Shown here: positions 6,103 to 11,918 of the stretch, one piece after another
Position numbering within the stretch: position 1 is the stretch's first letter
How the letters are laid out: each line of letters begins with the position of its first letter
Source of the DNA: Acidobacteria bacterium 37-71-11
GTDB lineage: Bacteria; Acidobacteriota; Thermoanaerobaculia; Thermoanaerobaculales; Thermoanaerobaculaceae
DNA: 11,918 nucleotides
Direction of reading: 5' to 3'
Assembly: GCA_002279285.1 (NCBI GenBank)
Contig: NCBR01000047.1
Coordinates: 1 to 11,918, forward strand
The notes under the pieces: model-generated
What the model saw: only the letters and a program-made list of their open reading frames with translations
Told to the model about the DNA's origin: nothing
The model's database searches: none
Translations under genes and position numbers: made by a program

Positions 6103-7209
6103 GTGCTGAACTTCGACCTGCCGGGGTTCCTCGGGGCGCTGGTGGCGGCGTCGGCGCGGGGCGGCGACGTCCTGCTGGCGGTGGGTGTGCCTCCGCAGGT
6201 GCAGGTCGAGGGTGAGCTGGTGCGCCTGTCGATCGGCGGCATCGAGCGGCTGAGTCCGTTCCAGACCGAGGCGGTAGTGCTGCACCTGCTGGCGCAGGCG
6301 CCGCCGTCGGCCGCCGCCCGGGTCCGCCAGGATGGCGCCGCCAACTTCGCGTACTCGGTGTCCGGGGTCAGCCGGTTCCGCGTCGCGGTGTTCACCCAGC
6401 GCGGCACCTTCGCGGTGTCGCTGCGGACGATTCCCGAGCGGGTGCCGGCGCTCGCCGCGATCGGTCTGCCGGCGGCGATGGGCGAGGCGTGCCGCGAGCG
6501 CAACGGCATCGTGCTCGTCAACGGCCCGGCCGGCTCGGGGCGCACCACGTCGCTCGCCGCGATGCTCGGGGAGATCAACGCCACGCGCTCGTGTCACGTC
6601 GTCACGGTCGAGGACCCGATCGAGTTCCTGCACCGCCACGGGACCGCTACGGTCAACCAGCGCGAGGTCGGCGCCGACACCCCGTCGCTCGCGGTTGGCC
6701 TGGCGGACGCCCTCAGGCAGGGGGCCCAGGTCGTGCTGGCGAGCGAGCCGAGGAACGCCGAGCAGGCGCGCCTCCTGCTCGAGGCCGCCGAGACCGGGCA
6801 CCTCCTCCTGTCTACGCTGCGGGGGTTCGACACCGCCTCGGCGATGAGGCGCTTCCTCTCGCTGTTCCCGGCGGAGGAGCGGGACGATATCCGTGCGCGC
6901 CTCGCTCGCGTGCTGCGCTGGTCGTTCACGCAGCAGCTCGTTCCGCACCGCGACGGCCACCGGCCGGTAGTGGAGGTATGGCGCGCGACGCGGGCGACGT
7001 CGGCGCACCTGGAGGAGGGGCCGCTCGACTCCGGGGCGCTGGCGGACCTGCTGCGCGACGGCGAGCGCGACGGCCAGATCGGGTTCGACCGCGAGCTGGA
7101 GCGCCGCGTCCGGGCGGGGGACGTGGACCTCGACACGGCGGTGGCGAGCGCGGTGCTGCCGCAGCAGCTCGAGCTGCGCCTCCTCGACGTGCGGGAGGGG
7201 CGGTCGTGA
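6103..7209 (+). CDS. PilT-like type IV pilus ATPase with altered catalytic motifs
   Basis: A 368-aa protein with PilT architecture throughout. The N-terminal PAS-like domain has GGDVLLAVGVPPQVQVEGEL (20-39). In the ATPase core, GPAGSGRTT (141-149) is the Walker A, VVTVEDPIEF (166-175) is an intact Asp box, SEPRNAEQ (214-221) is the Walker B region, AAETGHLLLSTL (228-239) matches PilT well, and FDRELERRVRAGDVD (328-342) is the closing helical domain. Two key residues differ from the PilT norm: the Walker A lysine is R147, and the His-box histidine (STLHT) is replaced by R240 (STLRG). 'GEMRD' has become SEPRN, keeping the Glu. PilT hexamers power pilus retraction at the inner membrane; this paralogue may bind nucleotide poorly or act as a regulatory subunit, which is inference. 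No other pilus gene is adjacent. The start at GTG 6103 is supported by the -10 box spacing. Confidence 0.85.
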   Translation: MLNFDLPGFLGALVAASARGGDVLLAVGVPPQVQVEGELVRLSIGGIERLSPFQTEAVVLHLLAQAPPSAAARVRQDGAANFAYSVSGVSRFRVAVFTQRGTFAVSLRTIPERVPALAAIGLPAAMGEACRERNGIVLVNGPAGSGRTTSLAAMLGEINATRSCHVVTVEDPIEFLHRHGTATVNQREVGADTPSLAVGLADALRQGAQVVLASEPRNAEQARLLLEAAETGHLLLSTLRGFDTASAMRRFLSLFPAEERDDIRARLARVLRWSFTQQLVPHRDGHRPVVEVWRATRATSAHLEEGPLDSGALADLLRDGERDGQIGFDRELERRVRAGDVDLDTAVASAVLPQQLELRLLDVREGRS

Positions 7210-7622
7210 AGCGCGCGGTCGTCCTCGCCGGTCCGGGGCTCCAGGCGGAGGCTGCCCTCGGAGCGCTGGCGGCCGCCGGCTTCGACGCAGTGGCGGCGGG
7301 CAGCGCGGCCGACGTCCGCGCCCACGTCGAGATCGGCGCCGCGGTCGTGGTCCTCGGCTCGGGCGGGCCGGGCCTGGATGCGGCGCAGGCGGCGGCGCTG
7401 GCCTCGATGCCGGCCGTGCTCCGGCGCTCGTGCGTCGTGGTCCTCGTGGGGCAGGGGTTCACGACCGGCGACGGTTTCCGCGCGTTCGCGCTCGGCGTGG
7501 ACCTGGTCGTCGGGACGCCGGACGCGGCCCGCCTCGGCGAGCTGGCGGGCGCGGCGGTCGCCGCGAAGCGGGTGCTGGTGGCGCCGCTCGACCCGTCGGC
7601 GGCGGGCCGCCTGGGCGGGTAG
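7206..7622 (+). CDS. Small receiver-like (pseudo-receiver) protein, function unknown
   Basis: A 138-aa protein starting at GTG 7206, overlapping the stop of the PilT-like gene (GTGA), so the two are probably coupled. It is not recognised as a named family. The strand/helix order looks like a CheY-type receiver: VVLAG strand 1, helix, FDAVAAGS strand 2, AAVVVLGS strand 3, SCVVVLVGQG strand 4, a helix FRAFALGVD, LVVGTP strand 5, and a final helix. However, the acidic pair expected after strand 1 is absent (GPG instead), strand 3 ends in GSGG rather than a phospho-accepting Asp, and the conserved Lys after strand 5 is not seen. If the fold is right it cannot be phosphorylated in the standard way. 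Pairing with a PilT-like ATPase suggests a pilus or polarity role. GC-rich low-complexity Ala content makes fold reading uncertain. No recognisable element is seen in the 78 bases that follow, apart from the moxR ribosome binding site. Confidence 0.65.
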   Translation: MKRAVVLAGPGLQAEAALGALAAAGFDAVAAGSAADVRAHVEIGAAVVVLGSGGPGLDAAQAAALASMPAVLRRSCVVVLVGQGFTTGDGFRAFALGVDLVVGTPDAARLGELAGAAVAAKRVLVAPLDPSAAGRLGG

Positions 7623-7690
7623 CGGCGGATAGCGGTCAGGAGCGGCGCGCGGCAACGGAATTCGCCTGCGCCCGCAGACATTGCCTAGGT

Positions 7691-7694
7691 GAGG
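7691..7694 (+). promoter_or_regulatory. Shine-Dalgarno site selecting the MoxR start
   Basis: GAGG (within GAGGTG) lies six bases before the GTG at 7701. The alternative in-frame GTG at 7689 has no such site upstream. This decides in favour of 7701. Confidence 0.55.
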
Positions 7695-7700
7695 TGCGGC

Positions 7701-8654
7701 GTGCCACTGGTTGACGTCATCGCGCAGTTGGACGGTCTCAAGCGCTCCGTCGCCCGGGTGATCCGCGGCAAGGACGAGGCGATCGACTGGATCATCGCGG
7801 CGTTGCTCGCCCGCGGGCACGTCCTCATCGAGGACATCCCCGGGGTGGGCAAGACCACGCTGGCGCAGGCGCTGTCGCGCTCGCTCAACCTGGTGTTCTC
7901 GCGCATCCAGTTCACCTCGGATACGCTGCCCTCCGACGTGATCGGCGTGTCGCTGTGGCGGGCGGAGCGCGGCGAGTTCGAGTTCCTGCCCGGACCGGTG
8001 TTCACCAACGTGCTGCTCGCCGACGAGATCAACCGCGCCACCCCGAAGACGCAGGCGGCGCTGCTCGAGGCGATGAACGAGCGCACCGTGACAGTGGAGA
8101 AGACCCGCTACCGTCTGCGCGAGCCGTTCATGGTGCTCGCCACCCAGAATCCGGTGGAGTACCTCGGCACCTACCCGCTCCCCGAGTCGCAGCTCGACCG
8201 CTTCCTGCTCCGCATCTCGCTCGGCTATCCCGCCCCGGACGAGGAGCTGGCGCTGCTGCGCGCCGGCGGCGTCGAAGGGGAGCTGGAAGCGGTGCAGCCG
8301 GTGCTGGACGGGAGCGAGCTGGTACAGCTGCAGGCGAGGGTGCGCGAGGTAACGGTGGCCCCGGCGCTGCTCGCGTACCTCCTCGAGCTCGTGCAGCGGA
8401 CGCGGCGGCATCCGGCGCTCGGGCTCGGCGTCTCGACGCGCGGGGCGCTCGCGCTGCACCGCGCCGTCCAGGCCCTGGCGCTGGTCGAGGGGCGGGAGTA
8501 CGTGATCCCCGACGACGTCCAGCGCCTCGCCGTGCCGGTGATGGCGCACCGCGTGGTGCTCGCCGGCGGCGAGGCGGGCGAAGGCTGGAGCCGCAGCGAG
8601 GCCGAGCGCGCGGTCATCCGCGAGGTCGTGGACGGCACGCCCGTCCCGATATGA
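7701..8654 (+). CDS. MoxR-family AAA+ ATPase
   Basis: A 317-aa protein from GTG 7701 (321 aa if GTG 7689 is used). It contains IRGKDEAID (21-29), GHVLIEDIPGVGKTTLAQAL (39-58, Walker A with K51), FTSDTLPSDVIG (71-82, the usual MoxR 'RIQFTpDllPsDitG'), LLADEINRA (105-113, Walker B with D108 and E109), ATQNPVE (147-153, sensor 1) and PESQLDRF (161-168, with a likely arginine-finger region). All catalytic residues are present. MoxR ATPases act as chaperone-like remodelers, usually encoded with DUF58 and von Willebrand-type or transglutaminase proteins, as here: its stop overlaps the ATG of the DUF58 gene (ATGA). It is cytoplasmic. Its client is unknown; the two following membrane proteins are the natural candidates. 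Confidence 0.92.
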   Translation: MPLVDVIAQLDGLKRSVARVIRGKDEAIDWIIAALLARGHVLIEDIPGVGKTTLAQALSRSLNLVFSRIQFTSDTLPSDVIGVSLWRAERGEFEFLPGPVFTNVLLADEINRATPKTQAALLEAMNERTVTVEKTRYRLREPFMVLATQNPVEYLGTYPLPESQLDRFLLRISLGYPAPDEELALLRAGGVEGELEAVQPVLDGSELVQLQARVREVTVAPALLAYLLELVQRTRRHPALGLGVSTRGALALHRAVQALALVEGREYVIPDDVQRLAVPVMAHRVVLAGGEAGEGWSRSEAERAVIREVVDGTPVPI

Positions 8655-9811
8655 CCAGGGCGCAGGGCGGAGGGCGCAGCAAAGGCGTGGTCCGTGGTCC
8701 GTGGTCCGTGGTCAGAAGACAGGGCGCCGGGGACAGGGAACACCAGACGCCACCGCGTCAGGGTGTAGGGGCGGGGATTGCCCCCACCCGGCCCGAATGG
8801 TGGTGGACAAAGGGGCGCTTCGGCAGCGCGTTCCCGGGGTTCGGACTCAAGCCGACGGTGGCGTTCTGGGTGTTCATCGTCGCGGTGCCGGTCCTGGGCG
8901 TCGCGGCGCTCAACACCGGCAACAACGCGCTCTACCTGCTGCTGTCGCTCGCCCTGGGGTCGTTCGTGGCTTCGGGGACGTTCTCGCGTCACACCCTGAG
9001 CCGGATCAGGGTCGTGCTGTCGCCGCCGCGGGAGGCGTTCGCGGGGGCCGCGGTCGGCCTGGAACTCGAGGTTGCGAACACCTCCTCCTGGCTCCCGGCG
9101 GCGCTCGTGGTATGCCGTCTCGTCGGGGCGCCGGGCCAGGCGCTCGTCCCGCTCGTCCCTCCCGGCGGGTCGGTGACGGTGACCCTCCCGACGGTGTTCG
9201 GGCGCCGCGGTCGCCGCCGCCTGCCGGCGGTCCAGGTCGAGGTGCGGTTGCCGCTGGGGTTCTTCGTCAAGTCGGTGCGCTGGCCGCAAGAGGGCGAGCT
9301 GCTCGTCTACCCGCGCCGGGTTCGCGCCGGGGCGGCGCGCTTCTCCGGTCTGGTGCGCCGGGATGATGCCGTTGCGCCGGGGCGCGGCCGCCGCGGGGGC
9401 GATGTCGAGCAGCTGCGGGAGTTTCGGTCCGGCGACGACCGGCGCGATATCCACTGGAAGCAGACCGCGCGGCAGCAGCGGTTCATCGTCATGGAGCGCC
9501 GCGAGCGCTCGCTGCCGTCACGTTTCTTGGCGCTCGACCGGCAGCTCCCACGCCGCGGCGACGCCGAGCTGCTCGGGCGCTTCGAGGATGTCGTGAGCGA
9601 GATCGCGTCCGTCGCGCTGCAGCGGCTGCACCGCGGCGAGCCGCTCGGCCTCATCGTCGGCGGCCGGGTGACCCCGGCGGGAACGGGCGCGGCGCACGCG
9701 CGCCGCATCCTGGAGCGGCTGGCGCTCGTCGAGGCGGTGGGACCGGGCGAGGACCCGCTGCCGCCGCTGGCGGCCGGCGCCGGCGTGTACCGGCTCGCGG
9801 GGCCACGGTGA
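8651..9811 (+). CDS. DUF58 membrane protein with a repeat-encoded N-terminal extension
   Basis: A 386-aa protein if begun at the ATG that overlaps the MoxR stop (ATGA). The family core starts near residue 55: KPT (67-69), two membrane segments (about 70-89 and 91-108) with ALNTGNNALY (86-95), a beta domain, and the DUF58 signature LREFRSGDDRRDIHWKQTAR (255-274), followed by a von Willebrand-like fold. Residues 1 to about 53 are not family-like: they are encoded by tandem heptamers, and 14 of those 53 codons end in A or T, against 2 of the next 55. In-frame alternatives are GTG at 8687 and 8708, both inside the repeats; the next one, at 8858, would cut into the first membrane segment. DUF58 proteins go with MoxR and transglutaminase genes; their biochemical role is not established. 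The stop overlaps the next GTG. Confidence 0.85.
   Translation: MTRAQGGGRSKGVVRGPWSVVRRQGAGDREHQTPPRQGVGAGIAPTRPEWWWTKGRFGSAFPGFGLKPTVAFWVFIVAVPVLGVAALNTGNNALYLLLSLALGSFVASGTFSRHTLSRIRVVLSPPREAFAGAAVGLELEVANTSSWLPAALVVCRLVGAPGQALVPLVPPGGSVTVTLPTVFGRRGRRRLPAVQVEVRLPLGFFVKSVRWPQEGELLVYPRRVRAGAARFSGLVRRDDAVAPGRGRRGGDVEQLREFRSGDDRRDIHWKQTARQQRFIVMERRERSLPSRFLALDRQLPRRGDAELLGRFEDVVSEIASVALQRLHRGEPLGLIVGGRVTPAGTGAAHARRILERLALVEAVGPGEDPLPPLAAGAGVYRLAGPR
8657..8740. repeat. Tandem heptamer mosaic at the MoxR-DUF58 junction
   Basis: Twelve 7-bp units stay in one register. AGGGCGC, AGGGCGG and AGGGCGC fill 8657-8677 and are followed by one divergent unit. Four perfect CGTGGTC copies lie at 8686-8713. 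The remainder has GACAGGG at 8718-8724 and again at 8732-8738, exactly 14 bp apart. The block is 84 bp, a multiple of both 7 and 3, and it is read in frame at the start of the DUF58 gene. The CGTGGTC units resemble the minus-strand CGTGGGT/CGTGGAT units at 1724-1751. Confidence 0.85.
8764..8792. repeat. Imperfect GC-rich palindrome next to the heptamer block
   Basis: A G-rich half (TAGGGGCGGGG) faces a C-rich half (GCCCCCACCC) across a short ATT centre, with central GGGG/CCCC pairing and mismatches further out. It resembles dispersed palindromic intergenic repeats and lies in the same non-family N-terminal stretch of the DUF58 gene. It may be the second part of one composite repeat element. 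Evidence is modest. Confidence 0.4.
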
Positions 9812-11784
9812 GCGTCGTCCTCGAACGCCAGCGCTGGCTCGCGGTGCTCGCGCTCGCGGTAGCGGCGCCGCTGCCGCTCACGGGAGTGGTGAGCTGGCCT
9901 TTCCTGGTCCCGTACCTCGCGGTGGCCGCGTGGGTGGCCGCGAGCCGCAGGCCGCTGGCGCCCCTGCCCGTGTGGGCCGAGAACCTCCTTGCCCCGGCGA
10001 TCCTGGCGGCGGTGGTGGCGGCCGGTGGCGTGCGCTACGGCGTGCTGCGGCCGGTCGCACAACTCGCCGTGCTGGTCGCCGCCGTGCGCCTGCCCGGGTG
10101 CGGGCAGGCGAAGCGGGCGCGGGTGACGGGCGGGGTGGTTGTGCTGGTGGGGGTTGCCGGGATCGCGTCCTCGACGCACCCGGCGCTGGCGCTGTACCTG
10201 GTGGCGCTGTTGGCGCTCGTGGTGGCGGCCGCCGGGCGCCTGACCGGCGTCGCGCTCGCATCGGGCGGTCCCCCCCGACCGGCGGCGGGCGCGTGGCCGC
10301 CCGCTCGGCTGGTGATCGCCTCGGTCGTGACGGCCGTGCTGGTGGCGGCGCCGCTGTTCGCGCTGTTGCCGCGGCTGCGGTCGCCGTTCGCGGGGAGCCC
10401 GTTCGGCGCGCAGCCCGCCAGTGGCTTTCGCGCCCTGGTGGCGTTGCGCGGCATCGGCGACATCACCCTCTCGCGCCGGACCGTACTGAGGGTGAGCTTC
10501 CCCGGCGTGGCGTCCGGCCACGTGAGTCCGGACTGGCTGCGCCTGGCCGGGGCGACGCTGAGCCGCTACCGGGCCGGTGGGTGGGTGGACGCGAAACTGA
10601 AGGGGGCGCGGCTTTCCGGCCGGGGAGGTCGGCCGATCGCGCTGACGGAGGGGCTGGGTGCAGGCCGGCTCGTGCGCGCCGAGATCGTGCTCGAGCGCAA
10701 GGGGGGCAACCTCTTCCTTCCGCTCGGTGCCACCACGATTACGGTACAGCCAGGGGTTGCGGTCGTGCGCGACCCGTCGGGTTCACTCCGCGTGCCGCGC
10801 CACACCCCGCTCCCGCTCGAGTACGCCGTGGAGTTCGACCCGGCCCGCGTCGTGCAACCGCCGCCGGACGACACCGATCTGGAGCTGCCGAAGGGGAGCG
10901 ACCGCCTACGCGAACTCGCCACCACCGCCACGCGCGGGACCACCAACCGCCTGGCGGCGGCGCTCGCGCTCGAGCAGTACCTGCAGACCCACTACCGGTA
11001 TTCGCTTCGCAGCAACGTGCCGGTGCGGCAGGACCCGGTGCAGTGGTTTCTCTTCTCTGCGCGCGAAGGGCACTGCGAGTTCTTCGCCTCGAGCATGGTG
11101 CTGCTGCTGCGCACCCTGGGGATCCCGGCGCGGCTTCAGGCCGGCTACATCGGCGGCGAGAGCGAGGGGAACGGGACCTACCTGGTCCGCGAGAGCAACG
11201 CCCACGCCTGGGTGCTCGCCTATGTGGAGAACCGCTGGCGCGTCTTCGACCCGACACCTCCGGAGGGGCGGCCTGGCGTTCTGGCGGCCGGCGGAACGCT
11301 GTCCGTGCGCGAGGCGTGGGACCGCTTCGCGAGCGCGTGGGACCGCTGGGTGCTGACGTTCTCGATGTCCGACCAGCTCGACATCGCGAGCGGCTTGTTC
11401 GAGGTGGCGGCGAAAGGGGCGCGGCAGGCGGTACCCCTTGCGGGCGGGGCCGCGGGGTTCGCCGCCCTGGCATGGCTTCTCTGGCGCCGCAGGCGGCGCC
11501 CGGCCGGGTTCCGCGCGCCGGACCGGAACGCCGCCCCCGCGATCACGGTGGCGCTGCACCGCGTGATGGCGGCCGCAGGACGCCGCGGCATCGAGGTGGC
11601 GCCGGGGACGACGGTGCGGGGTTTCGCCGCCGCGGCAGCCGCGTCGGTCCCCGCTGCGGCGGGGGTGCTCGGATGGCTTGCCCGCGAGCACGAGCGCTGC
11701 CGCTATGCCGGAGCGCCGGCGCCGCCGCGGCGGGCGGTGCGCCGCGCCGTCCGCGCCGTGGAGCGCGCATTGAAGGCGCCGTAG
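9808..11784 (+). CDS. Membrane-bound transglutaminase-like protein (TgpA type, DUF3488-transglutaminase-DUF4129)
   Basis: A 658-aa protein from GTG 9808, overlapping the DUF58 stop (GTGA). The N-terminal 190 residues carry about six hydrophobic membrane segments (roughly 10-45, 60-92, 107-143 and 167-187), matching the DUF3488 region of TgpA. A long periplasmic part follows. The transglutaminase/protease-like core holds the full catalytic triad: C423 in GHCEFFASSMVLLLRTLGIP (421-440), H466 in NAHAW (464-468), and D481 in VFDPTPP (479-485). A last membrane segment (541-559) ends in a run of Arg, and a cytoplasmic DUF4129-like helical tail (about 575-658) with VAPGTTVRGFA follows. Family members have an extracytoplasmic cysteine-triad domain whose substrates are mostly unknown. 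With MoxR and DUF58 upstream this is the standard three-gene module. Length is usual, and no lesion is seen. Confidence 0.92.
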   Translation: MSVVLERQRWLAVLALAVAAPLPLTGVVSWPFLVPYLAVAAWVAASRRPLAPLPVWAENLLAPAILAAVVAAGGVRYGVLRPVAQLAVLVAAVRLPGCGQAKRARVTGGVVVLVGVAGIASSTHPALALYLVALLALVVAAAGRLTGVALASGGPPRPAAGAWPPARLVIASVVTAVLVAAPLFALLPRLRSPFAGSPFGAQPASGFRALVALRGIGDITLSRRTVLRVSFPGVASGHVSPDWLRLAGATLSRYRAGGWVDAKLKGARLSGRGGRPIALTEGLGAGRLVRAEIVLERKGGNLFLPLGATTITVQPGVAVVRDPSGSLRVPRHTPLPLEYAVEFDPARVVQPPPDDTDLELPKGSDRLRELATTATRGTTNRLAAALALEQYLQTHYRYSLRSNVPVRQDPVQWFLFSAREGHCEFFASSMVLLLRTLGIPARLQAGYIGGESEGNGTYLVRESNAHAWVLAYVENRWRVFDPTPPEGRPGVLAAGGTLSVREAWDRFASAWDRWVLTFSMSDQLDIASGLFEVAAKGARQAVPLAGGAAGFAALAWLLWRRRRRPAGFRAPDRNAAPAITVALHRVMAAAGRRGIEVAPGTTVRGFAAAAAASVPAAAGVLGWLAREHERCRYAGAPAPPRRAVRRAVRAVERALKAP

Positions 11785-11848
11785 CGGCGGGCCTGGGCCT
11801 TTTCGCTTCGCTGCGTGGACTCTTGCTTGCCCCTCGGGTGAAGCGGCG

Positions 11849-11885
11849 TTCGGGCCTTGCTCGCCCCCGCTCGCTGCGGCCCGAA
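11849..11885. repeat. Inverted repeat after the transglutaminase gene
   Basis: TTCGGGCC (11849-11856) and GGCCCGAA (11878-11885) are perfect 8-bp complements around a 21-base loop. No T tract follows, and the loop is long, so an intrinsic terminator is not supported. It could be a weak structured 3' end or chance in GC-rich DNA. The rest of 11785-11918 shows no convincing gene; it contains C/T-rich runs with GCTTCGCT, GCTTGC and GCTCGC motifs. Confidence 0.35.
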
Positions 11886-11918
11886 GCTCCTGCGGCCGCG
11901 ACCCAGCAGCGCGCCTCG

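Noticed and set aside
7689..7700. GTG at 7689 as the MoxR start
   Set aside because: It has no ribosome binding site; the GTG at 7701 has GAGG six bases upstream, and the added four residues (VRCG) are not family-like. The choice is not certain.
5476..8549. Two long minus-strand open frames (about 510 and 651 codons) opposite rsmD, the PilT-like gene and moxR
   Set aside because: No domain motif, low-complexity Arg/Ala/His content, and full overlap with genes whose catalytic motifs are clear on the plus strand.
8686..8713. CRISPR-like or transposon-end reading of the CGTGGTC copies
   Set aside because: Units are 7 bp, directly adjacent, without spacers, and no terminal inverted repeats or transposase are present.
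11849..11885. Intrinsic terminator for the MoxR operon
   Set aside because: The stem is perfect, but the 21-base loop is long and no T tract follows; listed only as an inverted repeat.
11839..11918. Start of another gene at GTG 11839, open to the window edge
   Set aside because: The 26-residue product is Arg/Ala-rich with no motif or ribosome binding site, and it overlaps the inverted repeat.

Overview
This is a very GC-rich bacterial chromosomal segment. It is densely coded, with most genes on the + strand. Third codon positions are almost all G or C, many genes start with GTG, and neighbouring genes commonly overlap as GTGA, ATGA or TGATG. No tRNA, rRNA, CRISPR array, phage gene or transposase is visible. 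The gene set (a DHH-CBS-nucleotidyltransferase fusion, a PilT-like ATPase, a MoxR/DUF58/transglutaminase cluster, a planctomycete-type small cytochrome c, and heptad-structured intergenic repeats) suits an environmental lineage such as Acidobacteriota or a deltaproteobacterial relative. That placement is an inference; no phylogenetic marker here settles it.

Layout. (1) 2-1686: the 3' part of an FAD-dependent oxidoreductase of the geranylgeranyl-reductase type, overlapped by a phytoene/squalene synthase; an isoprenoid-lipid pair. (2) 1687-1785: a convergent gap filled by a mosaic of 7-bp repeats. (3) 1786-2181 (-): a small exported monoheme cytochrome c. It is divergently arranged with (4) 2287-6067 (+), a tightly overlapping operon: an 873-aa DHH/DHHA1-CBS-tRNA nucleotidyltransferase fusion, an exported protein of unknown function, and the 16S rRNA methyltransferase RsmD. 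(5) 6103-7622: a PilT-like ATPase with altered catalytic residues, overlapped by a small receiver-like protein. (6) 7701-11784: a MoxR AAA+ ATPase, a DUF58 membrane protein and a membrane transglutaminase, all overlapping. (7) 11785-11918: no gene seen; one inverted repeat.

Working together. The nucleotidyltransferase fusion and RsmD are both RNA-maturation enzymes and share an operon. MoxR, DUF58 and the transglutaminase form a well-known conserved module whose biochemical role is still poorly defined. The PilT-like protein and its receiver-like partner look like a modified type IV pilus or motility accessory pair.

Most interesting signals. First, two loci of tandem heptamers each hold a constant 7-bp register through several different unit sequences. 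One of them runs into the coding start of the DUF58 gene and appears to encode a repeat-derived N-terminal extension. Second, two GTG-started genes have a TANNNT box exactly at -12 to -7, which predicts leaderless transcripts. Third, the PilT homologue has lost the Walker A lysine and the His-box histidine.
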